The translations under genes were made by a program, and so were the position numbers. Source: an uncultured Robinsoniella sp. (GTDB lineage Bacteria > Bacillota > Clostridia > Lachnospirales > Lachnospiraceae). From it: a stretch of 64,000 nt of DNA. This document shows positions 1-9,292 of the stretch, piece after piece. Each line of letters starts with the position of its first letter. Positions within the stretch are counted from its first letter, which is position 1. Location of the stretch: positions 1-64,000 of the forward strand of contig UQGG01000023.1 of NCBI GenBank assembly GCA_900540475.1, given 5' to 3'. The notes under the pieces were generated by a model. That model was not told the DNA's origin, ran no database searches, and saw only the letters and a program-made list of their open reading frames with translations.

Positions 1-87
1 GATAGCTTGTTTAAGTGCGCCATTTTCTGGCTGTCCACGACTTTCTTTCACACTATACCTCTTTTCTGCTCTGGAGCCTGTCAGAAA

Positions 88-2196
88 CTACAGCCTTATC
101 AGCAATTCTACAGGTGAGCTGTGCATCAGCTGTATACTTCTGCGGTCAGGCTGAGAAATTCCCGCATATAGAGTAAACTCGTCACTGTCCAGCACTCTTC
201 TGCCCTCTTCATCTATTGCTTCCAGAGCCGATGCCCGGACCTTCAGTGTTGTTTTTACCGTTTCTTCTGCTCCCAGTGCCACACGCTGGAATGCACACAG
301 GCTATAATTTTTAACAGCCAGCGCAGATTTTGTATCTTTGATATATAGCTGAACAACCTCTTCTACCGCAGTGCCTCCCCGGTTTGTGAGAGTTACTTCT
401 ACTTCAAAGTCCTGCTCTTTCTTTGGCATAATGGTAAATCCGGCCTCTTCCACTTCTACATTTCCATAAGTGAGTCCGTATCCAAATGGATACAGCGCAT
501 CTTCTTCCATATACCGGTAGGTTCTGTTCTCCATACTGTAATCTTCGAATCCCGGCATATGTTCCAGATCCCGGTAGAACGTTACCGGAAGTTTCCCGGA
601 TGGGGATATTTTTCCGAATAACAGGTCGGCAATTGCTTCTCCTCCGCCTGCACCAGGATACCATGCCTGCAGAATTGCATCTGCATGTTCATCCGCATAA
701 CTTAAATCAATTGCACTTCCTGCCAACAGCACCACAATCGTCGGTTTGCCGATTTCCAGGACTTTTTCTATCAACTCCATCTGCACAGCCGGAAGCTTCA
801 GATCCTCCTTATCCCCGGAACCCACATGATTCCCCTGATCCATCTCTTCCCCTTCCAGCGTTTCATCCAGACCGACTGCCAGTATTACCACATCACTGTG
901 TTCGGCAACAATCTGTGCCTCTGATATTCTATCCTGATCCCATGCCAGACCTTCCACCTTACGGTTCCAGAGGCCGCTGCCTTCGGAATACAGAACGCGG
1001 ATATCATCACCTGCTTCATCCTGAATGCCTTCTAATATCGTAATGTATCTGGATGCCGTACCATGATAATTTCCAATCAGTGCCACCCGGCTGTCAGCAT
1101 TTGGTCCGATTACACCAATTGTATTTATCTCTCTCTTCTTAAGGGGCAGCACGCCGTTATTCTTTAATAAAACAGCGCTTTTTCTGGCTGCATCTCTGGC
1201 AAGCTGTATATGTTCTTTACATTCCACAACTTCATATGGAATATCATCATATTCACTTCCATCAAATAATCCCAGAAGAAATCTGGTTGTAAACAAACGC
1301 TCTGCTGCCTGGGTTATATCCTCTTCTGTCACCAGACCTGCCTGATAAGCCTTTAAAATATGCAGGTATGTATTTCCGCAATTCACATCACATCCTGCTT
1401 TCAGCGCCATTGCTGCTGATTCTTTTGCGTCCTGAGTAATTCTGTGATTTTCATGAAAATCCTTTATTGCCCAGCAATCTGATACGAAATGTCCCTGGAA
1501 TCCCCACTGGTCTCTTAAGATATCACGTATTAAAGTGTTGCTTCCGCAGCAGGGTTCTCCATTTGTCCGGTTATAAGCTCCCATCACAGACTCTACCTCT
1601 GCTTCTTTCACAAGTGCTTCAAATGCCGGAAGATAAGTTTCTCCCATATCCTTTTTACTCGCCACTGCATTAAATTCATGGCGCAATGCTTCGGGTCCGC
1701 TGTGTACAGCATAGTGTTTTGCACAGGCTGCTGTTTTCATTACCTCTTTGTCACCCTGCAGCCCTTCTACAAACGCAACGCCCAGACGGCTGGTCAGATA
1801 TGGATCTTCTCCATAGGTTTCATGTCCCCTTCCCCATCTGGGATCCCGGAAAATATTCACATTGGGAGACCAGAAAGTAAGACCTTTATATATATCCCGA
1901 TCCCCTTTCCCGGAATATGCATTGTATTTCGCACGTCCCTCTGTGGCAATGGTATCCGCAATTTTTTTCATCATCTCATCGTCAAACATGGCTGCCATGC
2001 CGATTGCCTGAGGAAAACTGGTTGCTGTTCCTGCTCTGGCAACACCGTGCAGTGCTTCATTCCACCAGTTATACGCCGGAACGCCTAATCTGTTAATTGG
2101 CGGCGCATCGTATTTTAACTGTGAGGCTTTTTCTTCCAGTGTCATCTGTGCTACCAGTTCTTTTGCTTTCTTTCTTGCTTCTTCTCTGTTTCTCAT
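88..2196 (-). CDS. Glycoside hydrolase family 3, beta-xylosidase/beta-glucosidase type
   Basis: A 702-residue GH3 enzyme expected to remove terminal beta-linked sugars from oligosaccharides in the cytoplasm; no signal peptide is visible. The N-terminal barrel carries KHYAVHSGPE near residues 160-169 and the nucleophile aspartate in FVSDCWAI (D240). The following DVNCGNTY motif is typical of the beta-xylosidase/arabinofuranosidase branch of GH3. The second alpha/beta domain contains DETLEGEEMDQG, and a fibronectin-III-like domain closes the protein from about residue 590. The start has GGAGG about seven bases upstream. It is a clear paralog of the GH3 gene at 55906-58071, sharing blocks such as YNWWNEALHGVARAG. 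A relic of another GH3 gene lies directly upstream. Family assignment is firm; substrate is inferred. Confidence 0.93.
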   Translation of the reverse strand: MRNREEARKKAKELVAQMTLEEKASQLKYDAPPINRLGVPAYNWWNEALHGVARAGTATSFPQAIGMAAMFDDEMMKKIADTIATEGRAKYNAYSGKGDRDIYKGLTFWSPNVNIFRDPRWGRGHETYGEDPYLTSRLGVAFVEGLQGDKEVMKTAACAKHYAVHSGPEALRHEFNAVASKKDMGETYLPAFEALVKEAEVESVMGAYNRTNGEPCCGSNTLIRDILRDQWGFQGHFVSDCWAIKDFHENHRITQDAKESAAMALKAGCDVNCGNTYLHILKAYQAGLVTEEDITQAAERLFTTRFLLGLFDGSEYDDIPYEVVECKEHIQLARDAARKSAVLLKNNGVLPLKKREINTIGVIGPNADSRVALIGNYHGTASRYITILEGIQDEAGDDIRVLYSEGSGLWNRKVEGLAWDQDRISEAQIVAEHSDVVILAVGLDETLEGEEMDQGNHVGSGDKEDLKLPAVQMELIEKVLEIGKPTIVVLLAGSAIDLSYADEHADAILQAWYPGAGGGEAIADLLFGKISPSGKLPVTFYRDLEHMPGFEDYSMENRTYRYMEEDALYPFGYGLTYGNVEVEEAGFTIMPKKEQDFEVEVTLTNRGGTAVEEVVQLYIKDTKSALAVKNYSLCAFQRVALGAEETVKTTLKVRASALEAIDEEGRRVLDSDEFTLYAGISQPDRRSIQLMHSSPVELLIRL

Positions 2197-2214
2197 AAAT
2201 ATCCTCCAACATTA

Positions 2215-2409
2215 TCACATATTTTCTGCTTCAACAATCTGAATTCCCACGCATAGAAGATCCGCTGCCGCCGATGATTTCCCAATATAAGCAACATAAT
2301 CAGCAGCCTCTACGATCCATGTTCTTTCTTCTGTATTATAATATGCCAGCTCTTTTGCTGCAATCAGAATAGAGACTCGTTTTATTTCCCCTGGTGCGTC
2401 AGCAGCTGG
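2215..2409 (-). pseudogene. Remnant of a GH3 C-terminal fibronectin-III-like domain
   Basis: Conceptual translation of the minus strand gives about 64 codons ending in TGA at 2215-2217, containing GEIKRVSILIAAKEL, then W..EAADYVAYIGKSS. This has the pattern of the C-terminal Fn3-like domain of GH3 enzymes (hydrophobic strand, aromatic, then a valine/isoleucine-glycine-serine-serine ending). There is no start codon in frame, and the frame is closed upstream by TGA. Just upstream a 19-codon ORF (2382-2441) with the ribosome site GAGGGAG overlaps it in another frame, and a -10-like TATAGT lies near 2490. The simplest reading is a deletion that fused the promoter and first codons of one gene to the tail of a lost GH3 gene. 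The rest of 2410-2578 holds no recognisable gene. Confidence 0.6.
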
Positions 2410-2578
2410 TCAATATGATCAATTTGAATATATTCTCCCATACAGTTCTCCCTCTGCGTCTTCGCGCTCATAAGATTTTAAGTTAGTAACACTATAACAC
2501 AGGGGAAAGTTGAAAAACATTAAATAAAATGACCATTATCTATAAAATATTATCCTGTTTCATTATCTGTTCCTCCTC

Positions 2579-3571
2579 CTATGTAGTGGAATTATCGTGG
2601 GATTCATATGCTTCTAATGCTGCTGCCGCTTCACTGTCTGTCATGTGATACTTGTCTTTGATTTTTGCTTTTATCTCACCCGGAGATAAATAAAATTCCT
2701 GACAGATTGCAATCATAATCCTTACGGCTTCCTCTTTCGTTTTTTGAACTCCAATTTCCATGCCTTTACGCTGTCCAAGCTCCATTCCCTCCGCAAAACT
2801 ATCTCTTTTTTCATTCTCTATGTGCCAGTCTTCATCATATTCCGTTAAAATCATTTGCTTCACCTCTCCCTGATTCTTTTTCAGTATGTCCGCCAGAATT
2901 CCCTCTGCAATGCACTCAGCAACTGCTCTGTCCGCTGCATCTTCCAATGACATTTCCGTCAGGTATGCTCGCATTTTCGATACAAAACAGGCATACTCCA
3001 TTAATTTTCTGCATTTTTCCATCAGCTTTCTGTTGTGACCCAGATTAATGTTCAGCATCACTACTTTACATTCCAGACTTGCCTGTGCCTTTTTCTGGTG
3101 GTTGAAAAAGGCATCTGATAAATATAATTCCCTTCTGTCAGGTTCTTCCTGCATACCATTATAAAATACGATATATTGTGGAAGCGGAATCTTAACCAGT
3201 GTACTTTTGTAAATGTCATGCCCGTTCTCCGCCAGAAATCCCTGAAGCAGTTCTGCAAAGTAAAACAGTCCTCTCAGTGGCATATTCGGATTAAAAGTAG
3301 CCTGATGTTCATAGAGATTCAGCATATTACCGATCAAAAAAGATACATCATTTTTCATCCTCATATATACCACATCATCCAGTGTATTAATCTGAAGCCC
3401 CGTTTCATCCTGATAATCGGTGTGATTAATTGCATTATACAATTGCAGCAAATCCTTTTTTTCCTGAAATACTAACCGGAACAGCCGATCCTTATACTTT
3501 CTGTTGATCCGGTATTTCCCCCATAAATGCTGCTTTTTATGGAGCCTATCCTTATTTTTTAAGTCCCTCAT
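2579..3571 (-). CDS. Rpn family PD-(D/E)XK nuclease / putative transposase
   Basis: A 330-residue protein of the recombination-promoting nuclease (Rpn, PDDEXK_2) family. The N-terminal block KYKDRLFRLVFQEKKDLL, then NDVSFLIGNMLNLYEHQ and NPNMPLRGLFYFAEL near residues 93-125, is characteristic of the family. The C-terminal third is charged and includes a short repeated GMELGQRKGMEIGVQK stretch, as often seen in these proteins. Members are endonucleases linked to RecA-independent recombination in E. coli; many genomes carry several diverged copies. It stands alone between the YesMN genes and the GH3 locus. Whether it is active is not visible. Confidence 0.85.
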   Translation of the reverse strand: MRDLKNKDRLHKKQHLWGKYRINRKYKDRLFRLVFQEKKDLLQLYNAINHTDYQDETGLQINTLDDVVYMRMKNDVSFLIGNMLNLYEHQATFNPNMPLRGLFYFAELLQGFLAENGHDIYKSTLVKIPLPQYIVFYNGMQEEPDRRELYLSDAFFNHQKKAQASLECKVVMLNINLGHNRKLMEKCRKLMEYACFVSKMRAYLTEMSLEDAADRAVAECIAEGILADILKKNQGEVKQMILTEYDEDWHIENEKRDSFAEGMELGQRKGMEIGVQKTKEEAVRIMIAICQEFYLSPGEIKAKIKDKYHMTDSEAAAALEAYESHDNSTT

Positions 3572-3903
3572 TCTACTGCCTCCATATCTTTATATATTTT
3601 CCGGCAGAAAACAGGCACCTCAAAACACTGCACTCAAACTTCAATCATGAAATAACACCCCGCTTACAAATAGCTGTTTTTAAATATTAATGCATATACC
3701 TGGAGTGTGTTAATTAGGATAATGGAATATTGTACGGAACCGTACTGTTAAGAATCCTTGGAATTTATATCAGAATCTTAGAAATGGTGCGGCTTTCTGC
3801 CGCTGGTAAGTTTATTATAGCAAAGTAACGGTTTATACGCAAGCAGTTTTTCAGGAATTTCTTCAGAGAATGGAACCCCCATTCCATTCTCTCTTTTATG
3901 TTC
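3572..3903. other. Intergenic gap with hairpins, no gene
   Basis: About 330 bases without a supported gene. Three inverted repeats are visible: GTACGG-AA-CCGTAC near 3733-3746, GCGGC-TTTCT-GCCGC at 3789-3803, and the hairpin described separately at 3866-3891. These would lie in the 3' untranslated region of the minus-strand response regulator gene. The Rpn gene start has the ribosome site on the other side. Confidence 0.5.
3866..3891 (-). terminator. Hairpin downstream of the yesN-like gene
   Basis: Perfect 10-bp stem GAGAATGGAA / TTCCATTCTC with a 6-base loop, 13 bases past the stop codon of the response regulator. The U-tract is poor, so it could be a weak terminator or a 3' stabilising hairpin. 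Confidence 0.4.
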
Positions 3904-5463
3904 TTATACCCGCACATTCTCCCTATACTTCGTAGGGGAAACCCCGGCATGTTTTTTAAATGCCAGAGAAAAGTAGTTCGTATCCCGGTACCCAACCAGC
4001 ATGGCAATCTTTCCCGTCTTCATATTCGATGTTTCCAGTAAGAATTTTGCCTTTTCAATCCTTTTTCGCACAATATACTCGTTGCACCCCTCCCCGCAGA
4101 CCTTTTTAAACAGCCGGGAAAAATAATTGGGCGTAATATAGAGGTCAGCTGCTATATTTGCCACAGACAGCTCTTCCCCCAGATACTGATCTATATATTT
4201 CTTCGCCTTTGAGACAATCTCGTGGATGTTTAACTCTTCCCTGCTGAACAACTGTACGATATAATTTTGGGTAATCTCGCAGGCTTCCACCCGCTGGGCA
4301 TGGAGCAGAGACTGGAGAAGCGCATTAATTTTACTGTCCGTTGCTTCACCCGAATCGCTGATATAGGAAAAATACAGTACGGATGCAATCTCAAAGCAGC
4401 ATCTGCGCACATAGGCACTGGATAAATTATATGACTCTGTCGCCTTACAAAAGGTCTGAAATGCTTTTAATACATAATCCGAGTTTCCCACATTTGCCGT
4501 CATGACATTTTTTAACTCCATGTAAATCTGCTGGAACATAGAAACTCTGCTCTGGGCATTATAGGACTGAATAATTTCGTGAATATTTTCTTTTTCATGC
4601 TCCAGCAGATATTTTGCATCGTTATAGGAGACATAGAGGTTTTTAAATCCCTCTACACTGCTTCCAATCACAGCCTTTGGCATACTGTTGAATTCATCTT
4701 TTAAGATATGGTTCAGCTGTTCTACCCGCTCCACCGTTTCATCCGCCTGTTCCCCGGAAAAATACGCCAGTATAATTTTCCCATCGTCATCCATGAAGGT
4801 AATGCCTTCTTCCCTTGAATCTACCATACCAATGCAGATATTTTTAATGGACATGGCACGGAAATTTTCTGAAATATCCTTATTGTCTGCGTACAGGGTC
4901 GGCACCAATATTACAACCTGTAATTTCTGATTCTCTGCATAGCGGTTTTCCAACAGAAGATTCTGAAATCCGATCCAGTCTGACAGACGGTTATGTACCA
5001 GATCCCGCATATATTCCTCCAGCTGCATCTGGGCTGATGCCCCCTGGGTTCGCTGCATGCGGCTGGCAAGCTTCTTCTCCTGATTCTTCTGATCCAGATA
5101 CTCCACCTGGTCTTTCATCAGCTGAGTCAGAAGATCCTCATCTATGGGCTTTAATAAAAAGTCCACGACCTGCATCCTCAGACATTCCCTTGCATAATCA
5201 AAACTGTCATAGCCTGTGAGCACCACAATACGCATATCGTTCTTTATGGCTTTTACCTGTTCAATCAGCTGCAAACCGGTCATCTCCGTCATCTGAATAT
5301 CTGTGATCATAACATCTGGCATATGCTCTTCTATCATCTTCAATGCCTCATTTCCAGAAGCAGCAGCGAATACTTCCTGGAACCCGATGGCATTCCAGGG
5401 AATTATATTTTTAATTCCCATCCGAATAATCTTTTCGTCATCTACAATCAACACTTTATACAT
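3904..5463 (-). CDS. YesN-like response regulator with AraC-type DNA-binding domain
   Basis: A 519-residue two-component response regulator. The receiver domain spans about residues 1-120, with acidic DDE at 8-10, phosphoacceptor D55 in MITDIQM and lysine K105 in FLLKPIDED. The C-terminal 100 residues are an AraC/XylS double helix-turn-helix (ISVANIAADLYITPNY-like block, then GYRDTNYFSLAFKKHAG). The gene starts immediately after the stop codon of the partner kinase, with no spacer, so the two are co-translated. Systems of this type usually control the adjacent sugar importer or its glycosidases; here the ABC operon at 7413-10714 lies just upstream. The regulated target is inferred from position. 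Confidence 0.9.
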   Translation of the reverse strand: MYKVLIVDDEKIIRMGIKNIIPWNAIGFQEVFAAASGNEALKMIEEHMPDVMITDIQMTEMTGLQLIEQVKAIKNDMRIVVLTGYDSFDYARECLRMQVVDFLLKPIDEDLLTQLMKDQVEYLDQKNQEKKLASRMQRTQGASAQMQLEEYMRDLVHNRLSDWIGFQNLLLENRYAENQKLQVVILVPTLYADNKDISENFRAMSIKNICIGMVDSREEGITFMDDDGKIILAYFSGEQADETVERVEQLNHILKDEFNSMPKAVIGSSVEGFKNLYVSYNDAKYLLEHEKENIHEIIQSYNAQSRVSMFQQIYMELKNVMTANVGNSDYVLKAFQTFCKATESYNLSSAYVRRCCFEIASVLYFSYISDSGEATDSKINALLQSLLHAQRVEACEITQNYIVQLFSREELNIHEIVSKAKKYIDQYLGEELSVANIAADLYITPNYFSRLFKKVCGEGCNEYIVRKRIEKAKFLLETSNMKTGKIAMLVGYRDTNYFSLAFKKHAGVSPTKYRENVRV

Positions 5464-7296
5464 TTAAAGTACCCCCTTGTACTGTATTTCCTGTTCCAGA
5501 GGCAGGCGTATCCGCACTGTGACGCCTCCCTGCTCATTACAGCTGTAGCGCAGCCCGTACCCCTCTCCATACAGAATTTCAATCCGTTTATTCACATTTC
5601 TCACCCCATATCCAAAGGATTCATCATACTGAGGGATAGAAGCATTCATTTCATCAATCTGCTCTGGTGTCATGCCGGTTCCGCTGTCAGCCAGAATAAT
5701 TATGATATCCTCCCCCTCCTGCTGCGCCCGGATGGTGACCTTTCCTTTTTTTCCTTCCTTTATCTTCAGCCCATGATAAATAGAGTTTTCAATTAACGGC
5801 TGAAGGGTCATTTTGGGGATCTTTACCTTAAAATACAATTCCTCAACAGCAATATCGCTTTGGATGATATGGTCATAGCGAATATTCTGGATGGTCAGAT
5901 AACTTTTGATGTGTTCCAGTTCCTGGGATAGCTGAATAATATCTTTTCCTTTGCTCAGACAGATCCGGTAATAACTTGCCAGGGCTTTTACCATGGTGGA
6001 ACTTTCCAGATCTCCGTTGGCAAGGGTCTGCCAGTGAATACAATCCAGCGTATTATACAGAAAATGAGGCTGTATCTGGGACTGCAGTGCATTAAAACGA
6101 ATCTGCTCCATCTGATGCTGCTCTACCTTTACCTGTTCCATAAGCTCCACAATACGGTCCATCATCTCATTAAATCCATGGGATAATTTCTGGAAGTCCT
6201 CTCCCATTTTTTCTTCCTTAATGCGGGTGTCAAATTTCCCCTCGGATACGCTGTCCATCTTGCTGATCACCTTATCCAGGGGCTGATATGCCTTGTGGAC
6301 AATCCGGCTGCTCTGCACCAAAACAATTGCCACTAAAAACAGTATCACTATGGAGAGCATCGCCATTGTCATGATGCTGTCCTTGTAAAGTTCAAATTCC
6401 GGAATCACCATTACCATATAAAAATCCCAGATACCCAGTCTTTTATAGAGGTATAATTTCCCCGACTCTTTAAAATTCCCCTCCGTACCTGTGAGAAGAT
6501 TCTTATAATCCACCTCATCCATGACGGAATCTGGTTCGGATGATGTCACAACATTTCCTTCCAGCCCCACAAGACAGGTGATGGAATCAATTTTCCGGTT
6601 AGCTTTACTGCCGATCTGAATCAGGGTTGTTTCGTTAATATTCATGCACAGAAGACCCAGCTTTTTTCCTACATAGCTGGTATCATAGATGGGCTGATAG
6701 ATATTGAGGGTATACTTGCTGCCCCTGAAATAAGCATTGTTATAGGTATACTGCATTTCTCCATAGCCCGCAAAGCTGCTGTTGTCGAAATCCTCCTGGT
6801 AGGTTTCCAGAAAACCCGTGACAGCCAGTCCATTATCCCCTTTATACAGATAGCTGCCGTTACCCGATACCACCCCCAGGAAATTTAAATTCGACTGCAG
6901 ATTTTTCACATTTGACAGTGTATTGGTGGCTTTGTTGGTATTCTCAACCTGTGCCAGGGCAGCCTGTGCTTTTTCCTCTCCGCTTGGTGCACTGTTTTTG
7001 TCTGTGTTACCGCCGGAGGCATTATTTGATTTTAAATATGCCTGTATATTTTTATCCATGACAATTGACCAGGCGATTGCCTTGTAGTTATTCAAGCCAT
7101 TCTGATAATTTTCCGCCAGGGTATTAATCTGTTCCATTGCAAGTGCCATCGTCTTTTCACGGACGGATTTTACAGAAGAAATTGTAGAAATGATCAAAAT
7201 GCACATCGTACTGACGACAACCGCCATAGACAGGAAAAACTTCATCTTTTTGTCAAAATTCATGCGTTCAAAATATATTCTCAAATTTTTAAACAT
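5464..7296 (-). CDS. YesM-like sensor histidine kinase
   Basis: A 610-residue membrane kinase. Membrane segments lie at about residues 18-40 and 306-328, enclosing a roughly 265-residue extracellular sensor of the dCache type. A HAMP linker (about 330-385) is followed by the His_kinase domain with H411 in QIQPHFLYNTLD and an HATPase_c domain with LQPLIENSIYHG and DSGTGM. This is the LytS/YesM class that pairs with AraC-type regulators. It probably senses an extracellular carbohydrate, or the loaded binding protein of the neighbouring importer. The pair with the following response regulator is certain from sequence and adjacency; the ligand is not known. Confidence 0.9.
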   Translation of the reverse strand: MFKNLRIYFERMNFDKKMKFFLSMAVVVSTMCILIISTISSVKSVREKTMALAMEQINTLAENYQNGLNNYKAIAWSIVMDKNIQAYLKSNNASGGNTDKNSAPSGEEKAQAALAQVENTNKATNTLSNVKNLQSNLNFLGVVSGNGSYLYKGDNGLAVTGFLETYQEDFDNSSFAGYGEMQYTYNNAYFRGSKYTLNIYQPIYDTSYVGKKLGLLCMNINETTLIQIGSKANRKIDSITCLVGLEGNVVTSSEPDSVMDEVDYKNLLTGTEGNFKESGKLYLYKRLGIWDFYMVMVIPEFELYKDSIMTMAMLSIVILFLVAIVLVQSSRIVHKAYQPLDKVISKMDSVSEGKFDTRIKEEKMGEDFQKLSHGFNEMMDRIVELMEQVKVEQHQMEQIRFNALQSQIQPHFLYNTLDCIHWQTLANGDLESSTMVKALASYYRICLSKGKDIIQLSQELEHIKSYLTIQNIRYDHIIQSDIAVEELYFKVKIPKMTLQPLIENSIYHGLKIKEGKKGKVTIRAQQEGEDIIIILADSGTGMTPEQIDEMNASIPQYDESFGYGVRNVNKRIEILYGEGYGLRYSCNEQGGVTVRIRLPLEQEIQYKGVL

Positions 7297-7344
7297 CGCA
7301 CCACCTGCTTATTCTTTTAAAGTACACAAACGATTCCACCCCAG

Positions 7345-7377
7345 GGCGTGTTTGAAAATTGTTTTTCAACACGCTCC
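7345..7377. repeat. Compact copy of a dispersed foldback repeat
   Basis: GGCGTGTTTGAAAATTG is followed directly by TTTTTCAACACGCTCC, giving a nearly perfect hairpin. Both arms match the ends of similar elements at 13192, 26041 and 44982. It sits between the permease gene and the kinase gene and may also act as an attenuator between transporter and sensor genes. Confidence 0.55.
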
Positions 7378-7412
7378 AGAGGTGAAATCGTCTTATGATT
7401 TTTATGAAATTA

Positions 7413-8261
7413 TCAGCCTTTTACTGCTCCCGCTGTCATTCCTTTTACCAGCTTATCCTGGAAGAAAATAAACATGATAATCATCGGCAGTACCGTAAGT
7501 GTCAAAACCGCCATGATCATCGGCGTATTCATTGAATACTGTCCCTGGAATTCCCAGACTGCCAGGGGCAGGGTTCTGTTCTGTGTAGACTGGGTCAGGG
7601 TATAGGCAAAGCTGAACTCATTCCACATATTCACACCGTTGTAAATTGCCAGGGTTGACAGGCCGGGTTTTGCCAGGGGAAGGATCATTTTAAAAAACAT
7701 TTTATATTTATTACATCCGTCTATTTCCGCTGATTCCTCAATCTCTCTTGGTATCCCCTGCATAAAACTGGTGAGAATAAAAACGGAAATAGGAACCGCA
7801 AATGCCACATAAGGTCCGATCAGCGCCCAGATACTGTCATACAGCCCGGTGCTCTGGGACATCTTGAATACCGGAATCAAAGTAATATGTATGGGAATGG
7901 ACATACACGCCACAATCAATGCATAAAGGGGATTCGCCAGTTTAAACTTAAATCTCGCCAGAGGATACGAGGCACAGGCGGAGATAAACAACAACGTCGT
8001 CAGGGAAACAGCCAGTACAATCACACTATTTCCAAAGAACTTCCAGAAATTTCCCGCAAATACTGCCTGATAATTCGCCACATTAAACGAATCCGGAAAG
8101 CTGAAAATACCTTTTACCAGCATTTCAAATTTCTCTTTGAAGGAATTCAAAACCATAAACACAAATGGCATGAATGAAATGACCAGATAAAATACGGCAA
8201 AAATTAAGGCAATAACCCAGCAAACCACACTTTTCAATTTTGATTTTTTATATTGATCCAT
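7413..8261 (-). CDS. CUT1 sugar ABC transporter permease (MalG type)
   Basis: A 282-residue inner membrane permease with six predicted hydrophobic segments. The EAA loop that contacts the ATPase is present: REIEESAEIDGCNKYKMFF, then ILPLAKPGL. It is the last gene of the importer operon, separated by three bases from the first permease. No ATP-binding gene is nearby, so a shared MsmX/MsmK-type ATPase encoded elsewhere is expected. The substrate is not readable from the sequence; the GH13 enzyme upstream favours an alpha-glucan oligosaccharide. Confidence 0.93.
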   Translation of the reverse strand: MDQYKKSKLKSVVCWVIALIFAVFYLVISFMPFVFMVLNSFKEKFEMLVKGIFSFPDSFNVANYQAVFAGNFWKFFGNSVIVLAVSLTTLLFISACASYPLARFKFKLANPLYALIVACMSIPIHITLIPVFKMSQSTGLYDSIWALIGPYVAFAVPISVFILTSFMQGIPREIEESAEIDGCNKYKMFFKMILPLAKPGLSTLAIYNGVNMWNEFSFAYTLTQSTQNRTLPLAVWEFQGQYSMNTPMIMAVLTLTVLPMIIMFIFFQDKLVKGMTAGAVKG

Positions 8262-8264
8262 GAA

Positions 8265-9167
8265 TTATGCCTCCTTTTTTCCATTTAATATTTTCATTGT
8301 AATAAGCGATACCAGTGTAATCAGGATAAACATTCCCCCTGCCACTGCTGAGCCATATCCCATATTGAACGTCTTGAATGATTGTTTATACATATAGGTA
8401 GCCATTAACTCCGTAGAAGTACCGGGACCGCCGCCGGTCATTACATAAATCAAATCAAAATATTTCAGGGAACCTACCATAGACAGAATTGCCGCACTTT
8501 TCATGGATGGCACTAATAAAGGAAGTGCTATTTTCCAAAAATACTGCCCTCTTGTTGCCCCGTCAATGCGGGCAGCTTCAAATACATCATAGGGGACATT
8601 GGTGAATGCAGCCATAAAATAAACCATATAGAACGGTGTAAACTGCCAGCAGATAACCCCGATAACCGTCAATAACGCAGTCTGGGGATTGCCCAGAAGA
8701 TCAATGTTGCCGCCTCCAAATACCTTGGAGATTGTACTGATGATCCCGCCGTTTGTCGCCAGGGCATAAGAAAAAAGGAAACCAATCGCTACCGATGACA
8801 TTAACAGAGGAATAAACCAGAGTACTTTAAATAAATTCATTTTCTTTCCGCCAAAATCCAGAAATGTTGCCAAAGCCAGGCCGATGGGAATCTGAATCAC
8901 AATAGAAAGGATCATAATCTCAATATTATTTCGAAAGGCAATCCAGAAGCTGCTGTCTTTAATCAAAGTCGACCAGTTTCCCAGTCCAATAAAAGATTTG
9001 CCGGAGGAGATCCCGTTCCATTTATAAAGACTGGTGTTAAACGTATCCAAAATGGGATAAAAAATAAATATGATCAGTAAAATTATTACCGGTGCCAGAA
9101 AAATGGCTGCTGCCTTCCTGGTAGCTCTTTGTCTTTGTTTCAGCAGGGAAACCTCTTTACCATCCAT
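8265..9167 (-). CDS. CUT1 sugar ABC transporter permease (MalF type)
   Basis: A 300-residue permease with six hydrophobic segments and the EAA motif DVFEAARIDGATRGQYFWKI. It forms the membrane channel together with the MalG-type protein encoded next. A GGAGG ribosome site directly precedes the start. The gene follows the binding-protein gene after a 125-base spacer that holds a strong hairpin, which suggests the permeases are made in smaller amounts than the binding protein. Confidence 0.93.
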   Translation of the reverse strand: MDGKEVSLLKQRQRATRKAAAIFLAPVIILLIIFIFYPILDTFNTSLYKWNGISSGKSFIGLGNWSTLIKDSSFWIAFRNNIEIMILSIVIQIPIGLALATFLDFGGKKMNLFKVLWFIPLLMSSVAIGFLFSYALATNGGIISTISKVFGGGNIDLLGNPQTALLTVIGVICWQFTPFYMVYFMAAFTNVPYDVFEAARIDGATRGQYFWKIALPLLVPSMKSAAILSMVGSLKYFDLIYVMTGGGPGTSTELMATYMYKQSFKTFNMGYGSAVAGGMFILITLVSLITMKILNGKKEA

Positions 9168-9187
9168 CGAATAACCTCCTTTTTTTG

Positions 9188-9221
9188 AAAGGAGGACTCT
9201 ATCGTGTTTTTGAGTCCCCCT
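9188..9221 (-). terminator. Hairpin between binding-protein and permease genes
   Basis: On the minus strand AGGGGGACTC pairs with GAGTCCTCCT (one G-U pair) around a 12-base loop. It is followed by TTTC and then the ribosome site of the permease gene. Such hairpins commonly cause partial termination or protect the upstream binding-protein message. Confidence 0.6.
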
Positions 9222-9222
9222 G

Positions 9223-9292
9223 ATTTCTGCTGTTAGTTCTGCTGTTATTTCCGCTGTTGCTTCTGTTGTTGCTTCTCTGCTGTTATCTGCTT
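9223..9292. repeat. Degenerate tandem repeat of about 12 bp
   Basis: On the plus strand the stretch reads as variations of TTCTGCTGTTAT / TTCCGCTGTTGC / TTCTGTTGTTGC repeated about six times. It lies in the untranslated spacer right after the stop codon of the sugar-binding protein. No gene is present; the minus strand is rich in GAAGCAACAG units. Confidence 0.6.

Noticed and set aside
486..1043. Plus-strand ORF of 185 codons inside the first GH3 gene
   Set aside because: It is the antisense shadow of an intact, conserved enzyme and its translation has no recognisable domain.
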